A DNA stretch of 64,000 nt, taken from positions 6,510,001 to 6,574,000 of the forward strand of contig OZ023275.1 in the NCBI GenBank assembly GCA_964007475.1, in the 5' to 3' direction. Below are positions 37,801-48,340 of the stretch, one piece after another (positions within the stretch are counted from its first letter, which is position 1; each line of letters begins with the position of its first letter). The position numbers were made by a program, and so were the translations under genes. Under the pieces are notes generated by a model. The model was not told the DNA's origin. It did no database searches and saw nothing but the letters and a program-made list of their open reading frames with translations. The DNA comes from Hybos culiciformis. Its lineage: Eukaryota > Arthropoda > Insecta > Diptera > Hybotidae.

Positions 37801-39538
37801 CTCCTGTCACTACAACAGCGAAGCCTAAAGAAAATATTGTAGATAAAACCAATGCAAATAGTAATCTTCGCAACTCTGATAAAGCTTGCCAGCGTTATCG
37901 GTCCGTAAAAAAAGGTATACTATTCAATAAAATTACTGACGGACTACCGGTAGAAGAAGGTGAATTTCCCCACATGGTTGCTTTAGGTTATCCATCAACG
38001 GGATTTGGAAGCGATTTTAGTTGGGACTGTGGAGGTACCTTGATATCTGAACGATATATTTTAACAGGTTCGTATTACAAAGAACTACTATTTTATAATA
38101 TACTTACATATATTTTATTTTAGCGGCACATTGTGCAGGACGGGTTGATCCAACAATGGTTCGAATGGGAAAGCTATCTTTAGATTCAAATCTAGATAAT
38201 TTAACAGCAGTAGATATTCCAGTTGAAGTAAGATATATATATTTATAAATGTAAATACAAATATATATATAATTTTTTTTTATTAAAACAACAAATAAAA
38301 TAAACATCATTGGAAAAGAGAGCGAAGATGATTTATCTATGAGTGATTAAAATAATATCATTCAAAGTAATCACATTTTTTTCTATGATTTCCTTAAGTT
38401 TCTATAAAATAAATTAAATATGGACTTGATTTATAATTTCATGGGCAATTAAAAAACGTACTTTCATTATGTTTACATAAAATAACAAACTATTATATGT
38501 TTAAGATATATAACAGTTCTTAGTATGTATATATTTTTTATATGTGATAAGTTAAGCAAAATCCTTAAATTTGCAAGTTACAAGAGTAGTAATTTTCTAT
38601 CCATATTATATCATTCTTCTGATCAAAGCACAATAATAATGATAATGATGAATGATGACCATAATGATTGCTCGGAACCTCATATTGCAATATAAAAGGG
38701 ATGGGGGGTAAAATAATGCTGATAAATTAAAAAATTCAATGTAAAGACAATGATTAAATTTTCATTTCCTAACAATTTTATAAACATTAATGTTTGATTT
38801 TCATTTCCTAAAAAGTTGTTATAAAATTTAATTAATTTTACTTATTCTTTTAAATTTTAGAAAATTGTTGTACACCCGGAATATAGTAGTTTTTTGAAAT
38901 ACCATGATGTTGCTCTTATTCGATTGGCAAATGATGTAGAATTTGAGTCTGGGCGGATTTTACCTGCTTGTCTAAGTAATCAAATGAGCGATGTTACCTC
39001 GAATACAACATTATGGGCAACCGGATGGGGTGTTGTTAGTACTAATAGTAGGTTTCTTATAATTTATATAATAATATTTTGAAACTGGGTAGAAGATATA
39101 CTATTCAATAACCCAGTTGGTAAAAAATAAAAGTAAATTCGAAAACTTTGAAAATTTGTATTTAATGCTCGCTCAATAGAATAACGTAATTTTTTTTTTT
39201 TTTTTAAAGCTCGATCTCGCTCTGCAGTTTTATTGAAAGCGAACTTAACAAGTTATGATCTGATGACGTGCAATCAAACTCATATTGATTACGGAGTTAC
39301 ACGTCAATATCCAACTGGCTTGGATAATGGTCAATTATGTGCTGGTGATCCTGAGGGAAAAAAAGATACGTGTCAAGGAGATTCAGGTGGCCCTTTACAA
39401 TATTTAGACGGAAGAAATGAAATGTCTGTTGTTATAGGAATAACATCATTCGGTGCTTCTTGTGGCACAACGATACCCAGTGTTTATGCCAGGGTAGCAT
39501 TCTATTTAGATTGGATAGAATCTGTAGCTTGGCCTTAA
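28825..39538 (+). CDS. Long-linker CLIP-domain serine protease, CLIPC/snake-like
   Basis: Secreted zymogen of the arthropod immune/developmental cascade type. Eight exons join in frame to 1021 codons plus stop: 28825-28906, 33123-33348, 34144-35252, 36263-37013, 37790-38067, 38124-38227, 38861-39047 and 39210-39538. Exon 1 is a signal peptide. Exon 2 is a CLIP domain with all six cysteines (32, 41, 47, 67, 77, 78). Exons 3-4 encode a linker of about 620 residues rich in Ser, Thr, Asn, Gly and Trp, with repeated [12 protein letters not shown] motifs. Exons 5-8 are a trypsin-like domain. Activation should occur at Lys770-Ile771 (FNK then ITDG), and the triad is His818, Asp866, Ser971 ([20 protein letters not shown]). 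Asp965, six residues before the serine, predicts trypsin-like specificity. ACQRY before the cut site supplies the disulfide to the catalytic domain. Intron 1 is 4.2 kb. The 5' exons are assigned by homology to the duplicated locus. Confidence 0.85.
28907..33122 (+). other. Large intron 1 of the CLIP protease gene
   Basis: A 4.2-kb intron between the signal exon and the CLIP exon, with donor GTAAGT and acceptor TTTATTTCAG. It contains a palindromic P-like MITE at 29917-30130. The corresponding intron in the palindromic paralogues is only about 180 bp, so the large size is due to later insertions or loss of DNA in the copies. Confidence 0.7.
29917..30130. mobile_element. Palindromic MITE with 7-bp target duplication
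   Basis: The terminal inverted repeat starts CATAGATTAAGAATAC and the similarity continues inward for roughly 80-90 bases on each side, including TAGCTTCATAC and GGTATTTTTATG, so the whole element can fold back. ATTAAAC flanks it at 29910-29916 and 30131-30137. The CA start and 7-bp duplication match the P-like elements at 12225 and 55241, though the terminal sequence differs. Confidence 0.85.
35661..36082. mobile_element. Foldback MITE in intron 3 of the CLIP protease gene
   Basis: The left end reads CTAGATGGTTTCGAAGATTA; the right end, reverse-complemented, reads CTGGATGGTTTCGAAGATTA, and similarity runs inward for about 40 bases. A second, nested inverted pair is TTTAATCGGACTAAAA near 35762 and TTTTAGTCCAGATTAAA near 35988. 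No target duplication is certain and there is no coding capacity. Confidence 0.75.
35908..35975. repeat. T-rich microsatellite (TTTTTTATTTTTA-like)
   Basis: An interrupted array of TTTTTATTTTTT units inside the foldback MITE. It is likely length-variable. Confidence 0.8.
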
Positions 39539-40345
39539 AACTTTCATTTATTACAAATAAGACTCTAAATTAAGTTATTTTTCTTAGTATAGTTTTTTGA
39601 GTCAGTTTAAAAGCTTAATTATAATTAAAATTATAAAAAAATAATGATAATTATTTTTGACTTATAAAAAGTGATATAAAGACTTTTATTTTAAGTTAAA
39701 TTTATGTTTTCTAATAAAAAAAAATGCATATTTATAAAAGAAAAACTTTTGAAGATATGTGCCTAGTTTTTTTTAATTTTTAAACTACATTTATTGCAAA
39801 CAGTTAAAGGGTTACATAAAAGAAGTAAGTGTAGCGTCAAACTTGAATAATAAAAATATTAACTACAAATTAAGGATAATAACTGAAACACAAAAAGTAA
39901 TTCCTAAATATCTATTCGTTTATTAAGCATTTTAGATTAATTTATTGATATACCCTAAGTGCGAACTATAAGCTCCATTTTTTCTAATATTGGTTATGAT
40001 ACATTTAAGGTCTGAAGTAGGTTGCAAAGACGATATAAAATCACTTATATTTTATTCCCCTCAAATTTTGAATTGTTAATTTATTTTTTTTTGGTTTGTG
40101 ATAATATTTTTTTCAGTTCTAATTTTCTTTAAAAAAAATTAGGTGCTTTTATTTAATTCAGTATCCCGATTGCAGTATCCTCGGCTGAAACAGGCCTTTA
40201 ATTTCAAATTCATCTTATTTGTATCGAATGCTTTTTTAAAATATTTGGAACATTTAATAACAAGTATTTGCAAGAATAAATTTTTATTTTTAACTTTACA
40301 AAGAATTTTCTGTTGAACAATTTTTTTTTATTCATATTTTTATAT
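37531..40345 (+). repeat. Segmental duplication, copy A
   Basis: From the middle of intron 4 of the CLIP protease gene through its last exon and about 800 bp beyond, the sequence matches 46929-50877 in the same orientation, introns included. Copy B is interrupted by an insertion at 47116-48266 and by small indels. High intron identity shows that the duplication is recent. Confidence 0.93.
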
Positions 40346-41436
40346 TATACTTTTTAATTTTTTTTTCCTCCTTTGTGATTGACTGGCTTGATGCTCCCTT
40401 AATTGTTTCTTTAAATCTTTGAGCTATACGAGTTATAATTTTTTTAGATGTCCCTAAAGGTGAAGTTTAAAAATGTTTCCCATATTTTTTTTACCTTATG
40501 TTAAGAATTGCAATTAAAATTTTGTGCAAACTATTTACAGAAAGTTTGCAATAAAAGTAATAGTTCGAACACAGCATTAATTATTGTCCTACACTCAAAC
40601 ATAGTTGTTATTAATAAATAAGATTTGAGTATAGGATTTGTTTACACAAATACATAAAAAGTAAACAGTTATAATTCATTTAGTTTTAGTTTTATATACT
40701 TCGAATTTCGAAGTTAACAAATTACTGTTATAATTTTAAGCTGTAAATAAAAATTCATTCTGAATAAACCATTAGAAGCGAAAACAATAATTATTTTAAT
40801 TAAAAATAAAAAAAATACAGTCCACAGAAGTTTAAGAAGAAACTCAACATTTTTGGTCCTACAACGAACCGGATTAATTGAAAATTAATTAAAAGTTTAT
40901 TCACAAAGAATAAATTGTGAATTCAATTGAAAATTGAATTCATTTGTAAGGAAAATAAATCCCGTTGAATTATCCTGATTCAACAATCAATTGAATAGTC
41001 ACACATTGTGAATTCAACTGAAAATACCAAGAATTGTTTTTGTGAAATGGCTTCCGCTGAATTATCCTGATTCAGTTGTTACCAAAATCCAAGTTGTTGT
41101 TACCAAATCCAAGTTGTTGTTACCAGATCCAAGTTGTTGTCACCAAAGTTTAAGTTGTAGCGGAATCCACCTGATTCATTGTCATCCATCCTACCAGTTA
41201 TAAAATCAAGATCATTGTCGTCATTGTAGTTGCTTAAATTGTTGATTCATCAAGTTTATCATCAATTCAAAATAAATTGAGAAAGTCAAGATTGTTGCTG
41301 TTTAGTTCCGAATTTTGGTTTGTTTCGGACCAAGGTAATCATAATTAAATTGAAATTTTGTTTGTTTTAGGAAATTAAACCATTGTATTAGAACTTACCT
41401 TAGATCCTAAATTTCTTAGTAGGGTTAGACAAAATT
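39539..41436. other. Spacer with probable BEL/Pao leader
   Basis: The first 800 bp belong to the duplicated block. From about 40850 (TTTTGGTCCTACAACGAACCGG split over two motifs) the sequence resembles the untranslated leader that follows the 5' LTR in BEL/Pao elements. I could not fix the LTR limits. Repeated pieces such as TGAATTATCCTGATTCA occur at about 40964 and 41057. Confidence 0.4.
41075..41158. repeat. Tandem repeat, 20-bp unit about four times
   Basis: The unit AAGTTGTTGTTACCAAATCC is repeated about four times with small changes in the last copy. It lies in the presumed retrotransposon leader. Confidence 0.85.
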
Positions 41437-43195
41437 AATGCAGAATTTGTGATAAAAAGAAAAGAACAATTTCGCAGTGAGTATTAATATTTATATTCCT
41501 AAATATACCTCCCAAATTAGATACTGAAGCAGAAAAAACATCTGCTAAGTCATTGAATTCTTTGCGCAGGAGATCGATCCTGACCACCCACCAGACATTT
41601 CTGAAATTAATACACGAATCCACTGAGTTATATAAAGAATATAACAAAAATGCTTCAAAATTATCGAAATTTCAGGATGTTTTTGAAAATAAAAAGTTTG
41701 TAGAAACAATTAAACAATTTGAACAAGGTTATTTTAATAGTATTGGAAAATTAAATTCCAATAAACCTAAAGAAATTTCTAAGACCGAACAGAAAGAAAC
41801 AAAAATAGAAAAAGCGCATAGAATAAAATTTCTGGATGTACAAATTCCAAATTTTGAAGGAAATCCCGTTGAACGGTTAACATTCAGAGACACGTTCTTA
41901 GCAGTTATTCATGCTAATCAAGACTTAAGTGACATTCAGGGTTGGACTGGCTATAAAAATTAAACCGGGAAGTTTTGGACTACCGGCCCATTTCTATATT
42001 TAAAAAAATACATTGCTTATCCACTTATCTATATAAAAAAAAGCAATGCTTATTTAGAATATAGGCCCAAATAAATACGCATTTCTATAAACACTAGGTT
42101 CCCTAATTTTTTAATTCAATACTATATCAAAAAAAGTATAGGAACTGAACGAAAAATTTTAAGAATTATTGTTAAGTAAATTGGAATATTGGGAAAGAAT
42201 TAAATTAAGTAGGTATTTGTAAACAATGAACCAATCCATCTATTTTCACTCTAACGATCGAATCAAGTTACAATAACTCCTTAACAAATTTCTAAATTTT
42301 CCGATATAATAAATGTTGCCTTTTAATTTTAAAGTTTCTGGGAACACAACTAACACTATTCAAATATAAACTTTTATGAAATCTTTTTTAATTGATTTCC
42401 AATATGGGTTTTGAGCTTCAAATTTTAATAACACTTTTTGAAGAAATAATCTATAAGTATTCGATTTTCTTTCCAAACATGACGATTATAAACTAAAATT
42501 TTGGAATTGAAAACAATATTTAAATTATTTAAATCTAAGTCAAATGAGTTGTAGGCCACGGAAATCTCATAAATTTCATATATTTTAGCACAAAAGAGTA
42601 CTTGAGAGTTGGAATCTCATCGAATCAATTAACAAATATTTTTTTTACCCTGGTTTCTTTTTTAATTAATATATTTTCCTGTTTACAGCATTTTCAAAGT
42701 TTAATTGTTTAGCACTAAGTACCGTACTTTCGAAGCTATTATACTTCGATTCTTTCCCAAAATATTTCCAATCACCGGGAAATGTCCCGGTGTCCCGGTG
42801 GGCCAGTCCAACCCTGATGAAATTGTTAAATATACCTATCTTCTTGGGAAGTTGACTGGGGAATCCAAATAAACCATAGGGCATGTGACATTTTCTGAAG
42901 AGGGTTATAAAAAAGCTTGGGAAGACTTGGTAGATAGATATGATAACCAATTTGAATAAAGTTAATAAAAATAATCCATCTGAGCTTAGAGGTTTGTTGA
43001 ATACATGCAACTCGCATATTTCATCGTTGCAAGCTCTAGGTCAAGAAATTAGAGGATTATGTGAACTATTTATTGTGAACTGTGTGGTTAAAAAGCTTGA
43101 TCCATCTTTGAAAAAAGATTGGGAGTCAGAGCTTGAACCAAACCAAATGCCAACCTGGCCAACTTCAAGTATTCCTTTCCAAAAAGTGTAGAATT
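41437..43195 (+). pseudogene. Decayed BEL/Pao retrotransposon gag, interrupted
   Basis: The first part (to about 41936) has the LDVQIPNFEGNP segment and TFRDTFLAVIHAN, matching the gag of BEL/Pao LTR elements. The second part (from about 42825) continues the same gag with YLLGKLTG, KKAWEDLVDRYD and VNCVVKKLDPSLKKDWE. Between them is a hAT-like element. The second half also has stop codons and frame changes. No protease, reverse transcriptase or 3' LTR follows; the sequence ends at the inverted repeat. A dead, truncated copy. Confidence 0.75.
41937..42816. mobile_element. Non-autonomous hAT-like element nested in gag
   Basis: Both ends are the same 15-bp inverted repeat, CAGGGTTGGACTGGC, followed by CCGG-rich subterminal sequence. 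The flanks GTGACATT (41929-41936) and ATGAAATT (42817-42824) agree at six of eight positions and sit where an 8-bp target duplication should be. The gag similarity resumes immediately after the right flank. There is no transposase in its 880 bp. Confidence 0.82.
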
Positions 43196-43344
43196 TCCGA
43201 GTAAAATTTGTACCGATACCGAACAACAAAGAAACAAACAAAGAAACAAATTAATACAAGTTTTACACGTATATAACTCGAAAGCTTACATATATACAGC
43301 CTCGGTACAGCTTACGGTACTAAGGAAACATTATAGCTTATGGT

Positions 43345-43530
43345 ACTAAGGAAACATTATAGAGAAGTTGCTTTATATATGTGTGCTTCAATTGAGCGTT
43401 ATCTAAGCAGCATACAATGATAGTATCATGAAGAATTGAGCAAGTTATCATATCTTTGAATTTTATTCTTCCAGTTTGTAGCTCATAACAAATACACATA
43501 TAATATAATTGAGAATAACATTGATCTCGC
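43345..43530 (-). pseudogene. Decayed extra CLIP exon fragment, left arm
   Basis: On the minus strand, after the stop of the left CLIP-only gene, the ELQTGRIKFKDMITC segment and IIVCCLDNAQ recur, so the second half of a CLIP exon is duplicated. The part with the first three cysteines has been replaced by QCYSQLYYMC-like sequence. Probably 3' untranslated sequence now. Confidence 0.65.
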
Positions 43531-43549
43531 ATCTATTTTATTACTTTTC

Positions 43550-44513
43550 TTAATAGATGTATTCTTCTTCCTCTGAGTACTCGACTTCTTCCTCCTCATT
43601 AGTCTCATTAGTCCTTCCATTAACATTATCAGGCGACCTATAATAATAAAATTAGTATTATTCTTCAAATTTTTTTAATTCGCATTTTGTTCTAGGTAGC
43701 TTTAAAACAATCATGTACACATTTAATTGAACGAATTCACATTAATTAGAATTTGAAAATAAATTTACTCTTTGAGGTGTTATTACTTTTTAAAATGTAA
43801 AGTTTTACATTACAAGAAATTCTACCAATAGAATTCGATTGATTTTCGTCGATTTTACCAATACATCTCGGTTTGTAGGCTTCATAAAAATTAAGATAAA
43901 TTACATTAGAGACTATTCTCATAATGGTCTATCCAATAATTCATCCATATTTAAATAAATAGTTACATTTGATTAAGAGAGCTTAAATGAAATTTACCTA
44001 TTGGAATTTATATTTTAATTGCGAACTAAACTTACGGTACTAAGGAAACATTATAGAGAAGTTGCTTTATATATGTGTGCTTCAGTTGAGCGTTATCTAA
44101 ACAGCATACAATGATAGTATCACGAAGAATTGAGCAAGTTGTCATATCTTTGAATTTTATTCTTCCAGTTTGTAGCTGCAATACAACGGATTGGCAAGTT
44201 GATAATTTTGTGCAATACCCAACCAAATTATCGGCTTCGCATCTGCTGCCCTCTGAAATAATATTTTACTTTAAGTACATTTGACTGTAAATTCTATAAG
44301 GACAATAATGACATTTGATAGGACTTTTGATATCCAATTACTCTTATCGTAAAAAAATAAAAAATAACTCTAGTATTCAACTAATTTTTTTTTAATTTTT
44401 TTCAAGTTGAACTCATAACTACACTCACCATCTAAAGTAAGACGACAGTTAATGAAACCAATATTATATGAAATATATATTATGATTTTAATTATATTTC
44501 TGAAGATCAACAT
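43550..44513 (-). CDS. Small secreted CLIP-only protein, left arm
   Basis: Three minus-strand exons, 44513-44429, 44252-44036 and 43637-43550, join in phases 1 and 2 into 129 codons plus stop. Exon 1 is a signal peptide (MLIFRNIIK, then a hydrophobic core and NCRL). Exon 2 is a CLIP domain with all six cysteines. Exon 3 is acidic: PDNVNGRTNETNEEEE and then SEEEEYIY before TAA. There is no protease domain on this strand within reach; the sequence beyond is retrotransposon. It would be a free CLIP domain, possibly a decoy or adaptor in a protease cascade (inference). The intact frame and conserved splice sites argue against a dead fragment, but expression is unproven. Confidence 0.6.
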
Positions 44514-45656
44514 TTTTGTTTTTATTATTTTTATTTTAACGAGATTTATTTTAATGAGATTGTTTAACTTCGAATTGATTTTTTAATGATGTACTCGTAG
44601 GCTAATTCAACAATAATAAATATTCACTTTAAACATTCTTATTTAAGCAATTTTTTTTTTTTTTAGTTTTTTGTTTGCTTTTTTTACGTAAAATTACACT
44701 TTAAAAACTGTAAGTAAATTAAAATTTTTTGGTATAATTTAAAATTTTTTTGCATATTAGTTTTTTAATTTTTTTAAATCTGGAAAATGTTTTTAAATCA
44801 AAAACACATAAAATGTATACACATTTTATGTATACATTCTATGTGTTTTAATTATAATTTTTTAATTATAACAATATCTCAATATCTAAAAGAAATTATA
44901 ATAATTATTTTTTATTCGTATTTATTTGCTTTTTTTAATTAAAATTTTAGATATTATAAAAATTAGAAATGAATTTGAAATGGTTTTCAGTGTTTCAAAG
45001 CTTAAAAAATAGATTTCCCATAAAATTTCTAACTTTTATGCCCAGAAGAATTTTGCGTATTTTTGGTTCTTTAAAAAAAAACTTCAAAGACTTATTGATA
45101 ATCGGATTTAAAATCATAAAGCATAAAAGTTAGAAATTTTATGGGAAATTTATTTTTTAAGCTTTGAAACACTGAAAACCATTTCAAATTCATTTCTAAT
45201 GTTTATAATATCTAAAATTTTAATTTAAAAAAGCAAATAAATACGAATAAAAAATAATTATTATAATTTCTTTTAGATATTGAGATATTGTTATAATTAA
45301 AAAATTATAATTAAAACACATAGAATGTATACATAAAATGTGTATACATTCTATGTGTTTTTGATTTAAAAACATTTTCCAGATATACCTAATTTAAAAA
45401 AATTAAAAAATAAATATGCAAAAAAATTTAAAATTATACCAAAAAATTTTAATTTACTTACAGTTTTTAAAGTGTAATTTTACGTAAAAAAAAGCAAACA
45501 GAAAACTAAAAAAAAAAAATTGCTTAAATAAGAATGTTTAAAGTGAATATTTATTATTGTTGAATTAGCCTACGAGTACATCATTAAAAAATCAATTCGA
45601 AGTTAAACAATCTCATTAAAATAAATCTCGTTAAAATAAAAATAATAAAAACAAAA

Positions 45657-46681
45657 ATGTTGATCTTCAGAAATATAATTAAAATCATAATATATATTTC
45701 ATATAATATTGGTTTGATTAACTGTCATCTTAGTTTGATTGGTGAGTGTAGTTGTGAGTTCAACTTGAAAAAAAATTAAAAAAAAACTAGTTGAATACTA
45801 GAGTTATTTTTTATTTTTTTACGATAAGAGTAATTGGATATCAAAAGTCCTATCAAATGTCATTATTGTCCTTATAGAATTTACAGTCAAATGTACTTAA
45901 AGTAAAATATTATTTCAGAGGGCAGCAGATGCGAAGCCGATAATTTGGTTGGGTATTGCAGAAAATTATCAACTTGTCAATCCGTTGTATTGCAGCTACA
46001 AACTGGAAGAATAAAATTCAAAGATATGATAACTTGCTCAATTCTTCATGATACTATCATTGTATGCTGTTTAGATAACGCTAAACTGAAGCACACATAT
46101 ATAAAGCAACTTCTCTATAATGTTTCCTTAGTACCGTAAGCTTAGTTCGCAATTAAAATATAAATTCCAATAGGTAAATTTCATTTAAGCTCTCTCAAAT
46201 GTAACTATTTATTTAAATATGGATGAATATTGGATAGACCATTTTGAGAATAGTCTCAATGTAATTTATCTTAATTTTTATGAAGCCTACAAACCGAGAT
46301 GTATTGGTAAGATCGACGAAAATCAATCGAATTCTATTGGTAGAATTTCTTATAATGTAACACTTTACATTTTAAAAAGTAATAACAGCTCAAAGAGTAA
46401 CTTTATTTTCAAATTCCAATTAACGTGAATTCGTTCAATTAAATGTGTACATGATTGTTTTAAAGCTACCTAGAACAAAATGCGAATTAAAAAAATTTGA
46501 AGAATAATACTAATTTTATTATTATAGGTCGCCTGATAATGTTAATGGAAGGACTAATGAGATTAATGAGGGGGAAGAAGTCTCAGAGGAAGAAGAATAC
46601 ATCTCAGAGGAAGAAGAATACATCTCAGAGGAAGAAGAATACATCTCAGAGGAAGAAGAATACATCTATACAGAAAAGTAA
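45657..46681 (+). CDS. Small secreted CLIP-only protein with EEEEYIS repeat tail, right arm
   Basis: Exons 45657-45741, 45919-46135 and 46528-46681 join in phases 1 and 2 into 151 codons plus stop. Signal peptide, then a six-cysteine CLIP domain (CEADNLVGYC, then TGRIKFKDMITC, then VCC), then an acidic tail. The tail holds four copies of the seven-residue unit SEEEEYI. The left-arm twin has one copy. The end of exon 2 (phase 2) is also compatible with the protease exon at 48341. Skipping exon 3 would give a 404-residue CLIP protease of ordinary size. Thus the locus may make a CLIP-only protein, a short protease, or both. All joins use GT-AG sites seen in the sequence. Confidence 0.6.
46583..46666 (+). 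repeat. Coding minisatellite, 21-bp unit four times
   Basis: TCAGAGGAAGAAGAATACAT plus C, repeated four times without change, encodes SEEEEYI. The left arm of the palindrome has one unit, so the array grew, or was lost, after the inverted duplication. Confidence 0.95.
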
Positions 46682-46698
46682 TAAAATAGATGCGAGAA

Positions 46699-46880
46699 AT
46701 AATGATCAATGTTATTCTCGATTATATTATCTGTGTAATTGTTATGAGCTACAAACTGGAAGAATAAAATTCAAAGATATGATAACTTGCTCAATTCTTC
46801 GTGATACTATCATTGTATGCTGCTTAGATAACGCTCAATTGAAGCACACATATATAAACAACTTCTCTATAATGTTTCCT
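46699..46880 (+). pseudogene. Decayed extra CLIP exon fragment, right arm
   Basis: Downstream of the acidic exon the ELQTGRIKFKDMITC and IIVCCLDNAQ segments recur in a frame that has lost the normal first CLIP half. It ends in a tandem copy of the TTTCCTTAGTACCGTAAGCT donor region. It mirrors 43345-43530 in the left arm. Confidence 0.65.
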
Positions 46881-47115
46881 TAGTACCGTAAGCTATAATG
46901 TTTCCTTAGTACCGTAAGCTGTACCGAGGCTGTATATATGTAAGCTTTCGAGTTATATATGTGTAAAAATTGTAATAATTTGTTTCATAAAATAGGTCAG
47001 AAATTGAATTTTATATCAAAATTGTGCTGAATTTTCTAACTGATTGAATTATCTTTTACAGCTTCTAAAGGAAAATGGAATATAAATATTTCTATTTATA
47101 GTTTTCTAAATTTTA

Positions 47116-48266
47116 AAACGTTTTTATTAGTTCACTTTGTTGTTCGGTACAAATTTTGTAATGAATTTTTCAGGCACTTCTAGATGAGATAGAGGCTTGA
47201 AAATTAGAGCATAGGTCAGAAATGGATGACAATGCAACGTAATGTAAAAATGTTTGTGGTTCCACGGTTCCAAGCATGGTACCACTGATTCTGAAATCAC
47301 GCCGCTGTACCGATTTGGCTGAAATTTTGAACTTAAGTAGCATTGGGATCCGAGATAGTTTTAGAATATTAGAAATTTTGATCCGAGGCTCCGACGGGGG
47401 GCTATCTTAGAAGCCGGTTTTGGAATTTACGTATATTCCGATAAAATGTTGTAGCATTGGACCCGAAAAGCCTATTTAAAAAACTGGATGTTGAAAGGCC
47501 CTCAACTGTTACGCCAGGGCTCAATTAGGGGCTATACAACAAATTTCGAAATTTTGAAAATAAGGGGATAAATTTCGAAATTTATATTTTTATGGCTAAA
47601 TTCGGTTCAAATAAGATTAAAAAGGAAAAAATATATAAATAAATAAAAAAAATAGTTTAAAAACGACATTTTTATAACGGAATAAAATAACTAAAAAGTA
47701 CAAAATATAATCATAATACGTATTAATAGGCATTCGATCTATCTATATATGTATCAATCTGTAAGTAAAGACATCTATTGGAGTTAAAATAAAATATAAA
47801 GTATAGAGACATCTATTGGAATTTACATATACATATAATTTACATATATTACATATTTGCCGGCATAAAAAAAAATCAATGAAAAAAACATTGTAAAATT
47901 CGAAAAAAGCTTGCAAACTACGGTAAATTTGTTGGAAAATAAAATTAAAAAATGTATTTCAAAAATTTAAATTTATTTAACTTCCGTGAATATCTCACGG
48001 GTTTCGACTAGTCAGATAATAATTGATAACCTCATACCGATTTCCCTGAAAATTAATTCTCACGAAAAACGTGGGGCGTCAAAAATTGAACATTTTTATC
48101 AATATTGTTTAACACACGCGCCCCACGTTTTTCGTGAGAATTAATTTTCAGGGAAATCAGTATGAGGTTATCAATTATTATCTGATTATATTTTGTACTT
48201 TTTAGTTATTTTATTCCGTTATAAAAACGTTGTTTTTAAATTTTTTTTTTTATTTATTTTTTTTTT
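47116..48266. mobile_element. Unclassified foldback-type insertion in copy B
   Basis: Absent from copy A, where TTTT is followed directly by GTATTTAAA. It has a GC-richer part (47160-47580) with a CGATTTGGCTGAAATTT motif shared with the element at 58891-59894. It also has nested inverted repeats: outer arms at about 47657-47712 and 48183-48238, inner arms at 48012-48078 and 48119-48185. The first 40 bases include ACTTTGTTGTTCGGTACAAATTT. Its reverse complement resembles the end of the BEL/Pao gag remnant at about 43205-43230. No transposase seen. Confidence 0.7.
48012..48185. repeat. Long hairpin, 67-bp arms
   Basis: Arms 48012-48078 and 48119-48185 are complementary with one mismatch (C versus T near position 27) around a 40-base loop. 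Nested in a second inverted pair. Part of the insertion above. Confidence 0.93.
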
Positions 48267-48340
48267 TGTATTTAAAATACTAATATTTATTTTCATATTC
48301 GACATATACATTAACATAATGACAACATTAAAATTTTTAG

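Larger units (their letters stand above)
43244..46988. repeat. Large inverted repeat (palindrome), 1.8-kb arms
   Basis: The left arm (about 43244-45041) and right arm (about 45120-46988) are reverse complements with few differences. They are separated by a spacer of only about 78 bp (45042-45119). Each arm carries a signal exon, a CLIP exon, a short acidic exon and a decayed second CLIP piece, transcribed outward. Differences include base changes, short indels and an expansion of a 21-bp coding repeat in the right arm. The outer end of the right arm runs into the segmental duplication of intron 4. Confidence 0.92.

Noticed and set aside
41075..41158. CRISPR-like regular 20-bp repeats
   Set aside because: Units are directly adjacent without unique spacers and the genome is eukaryotic; this is a simple tandem repeat.
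46219..46428. 69-codon open frame between the CLIP exon and acidic exon in the right arm
   Set aside because: The left arm has the same sequence with an indel (GATGAATTATTGG versus GATGAATATTGG) that breaks the frame, and the region is intronic in the best model.
46497..46883. 128-codon frame with KKNTSQR repeats
   Set aside because: It reads the 21-bp repeat in a different frame from the one that follows the CLIP exon by phase. The phase-correct frame gives SEEEEYI and ends at 46681.
43244..46988. Palindrome as a pure assembly artefact
   Set aside because: The arms differ by base changes, indels and the 21-bp repeat count and have different flanks, which argues for a real structure. An error joining two haplotypes cannot be excluded without reads.
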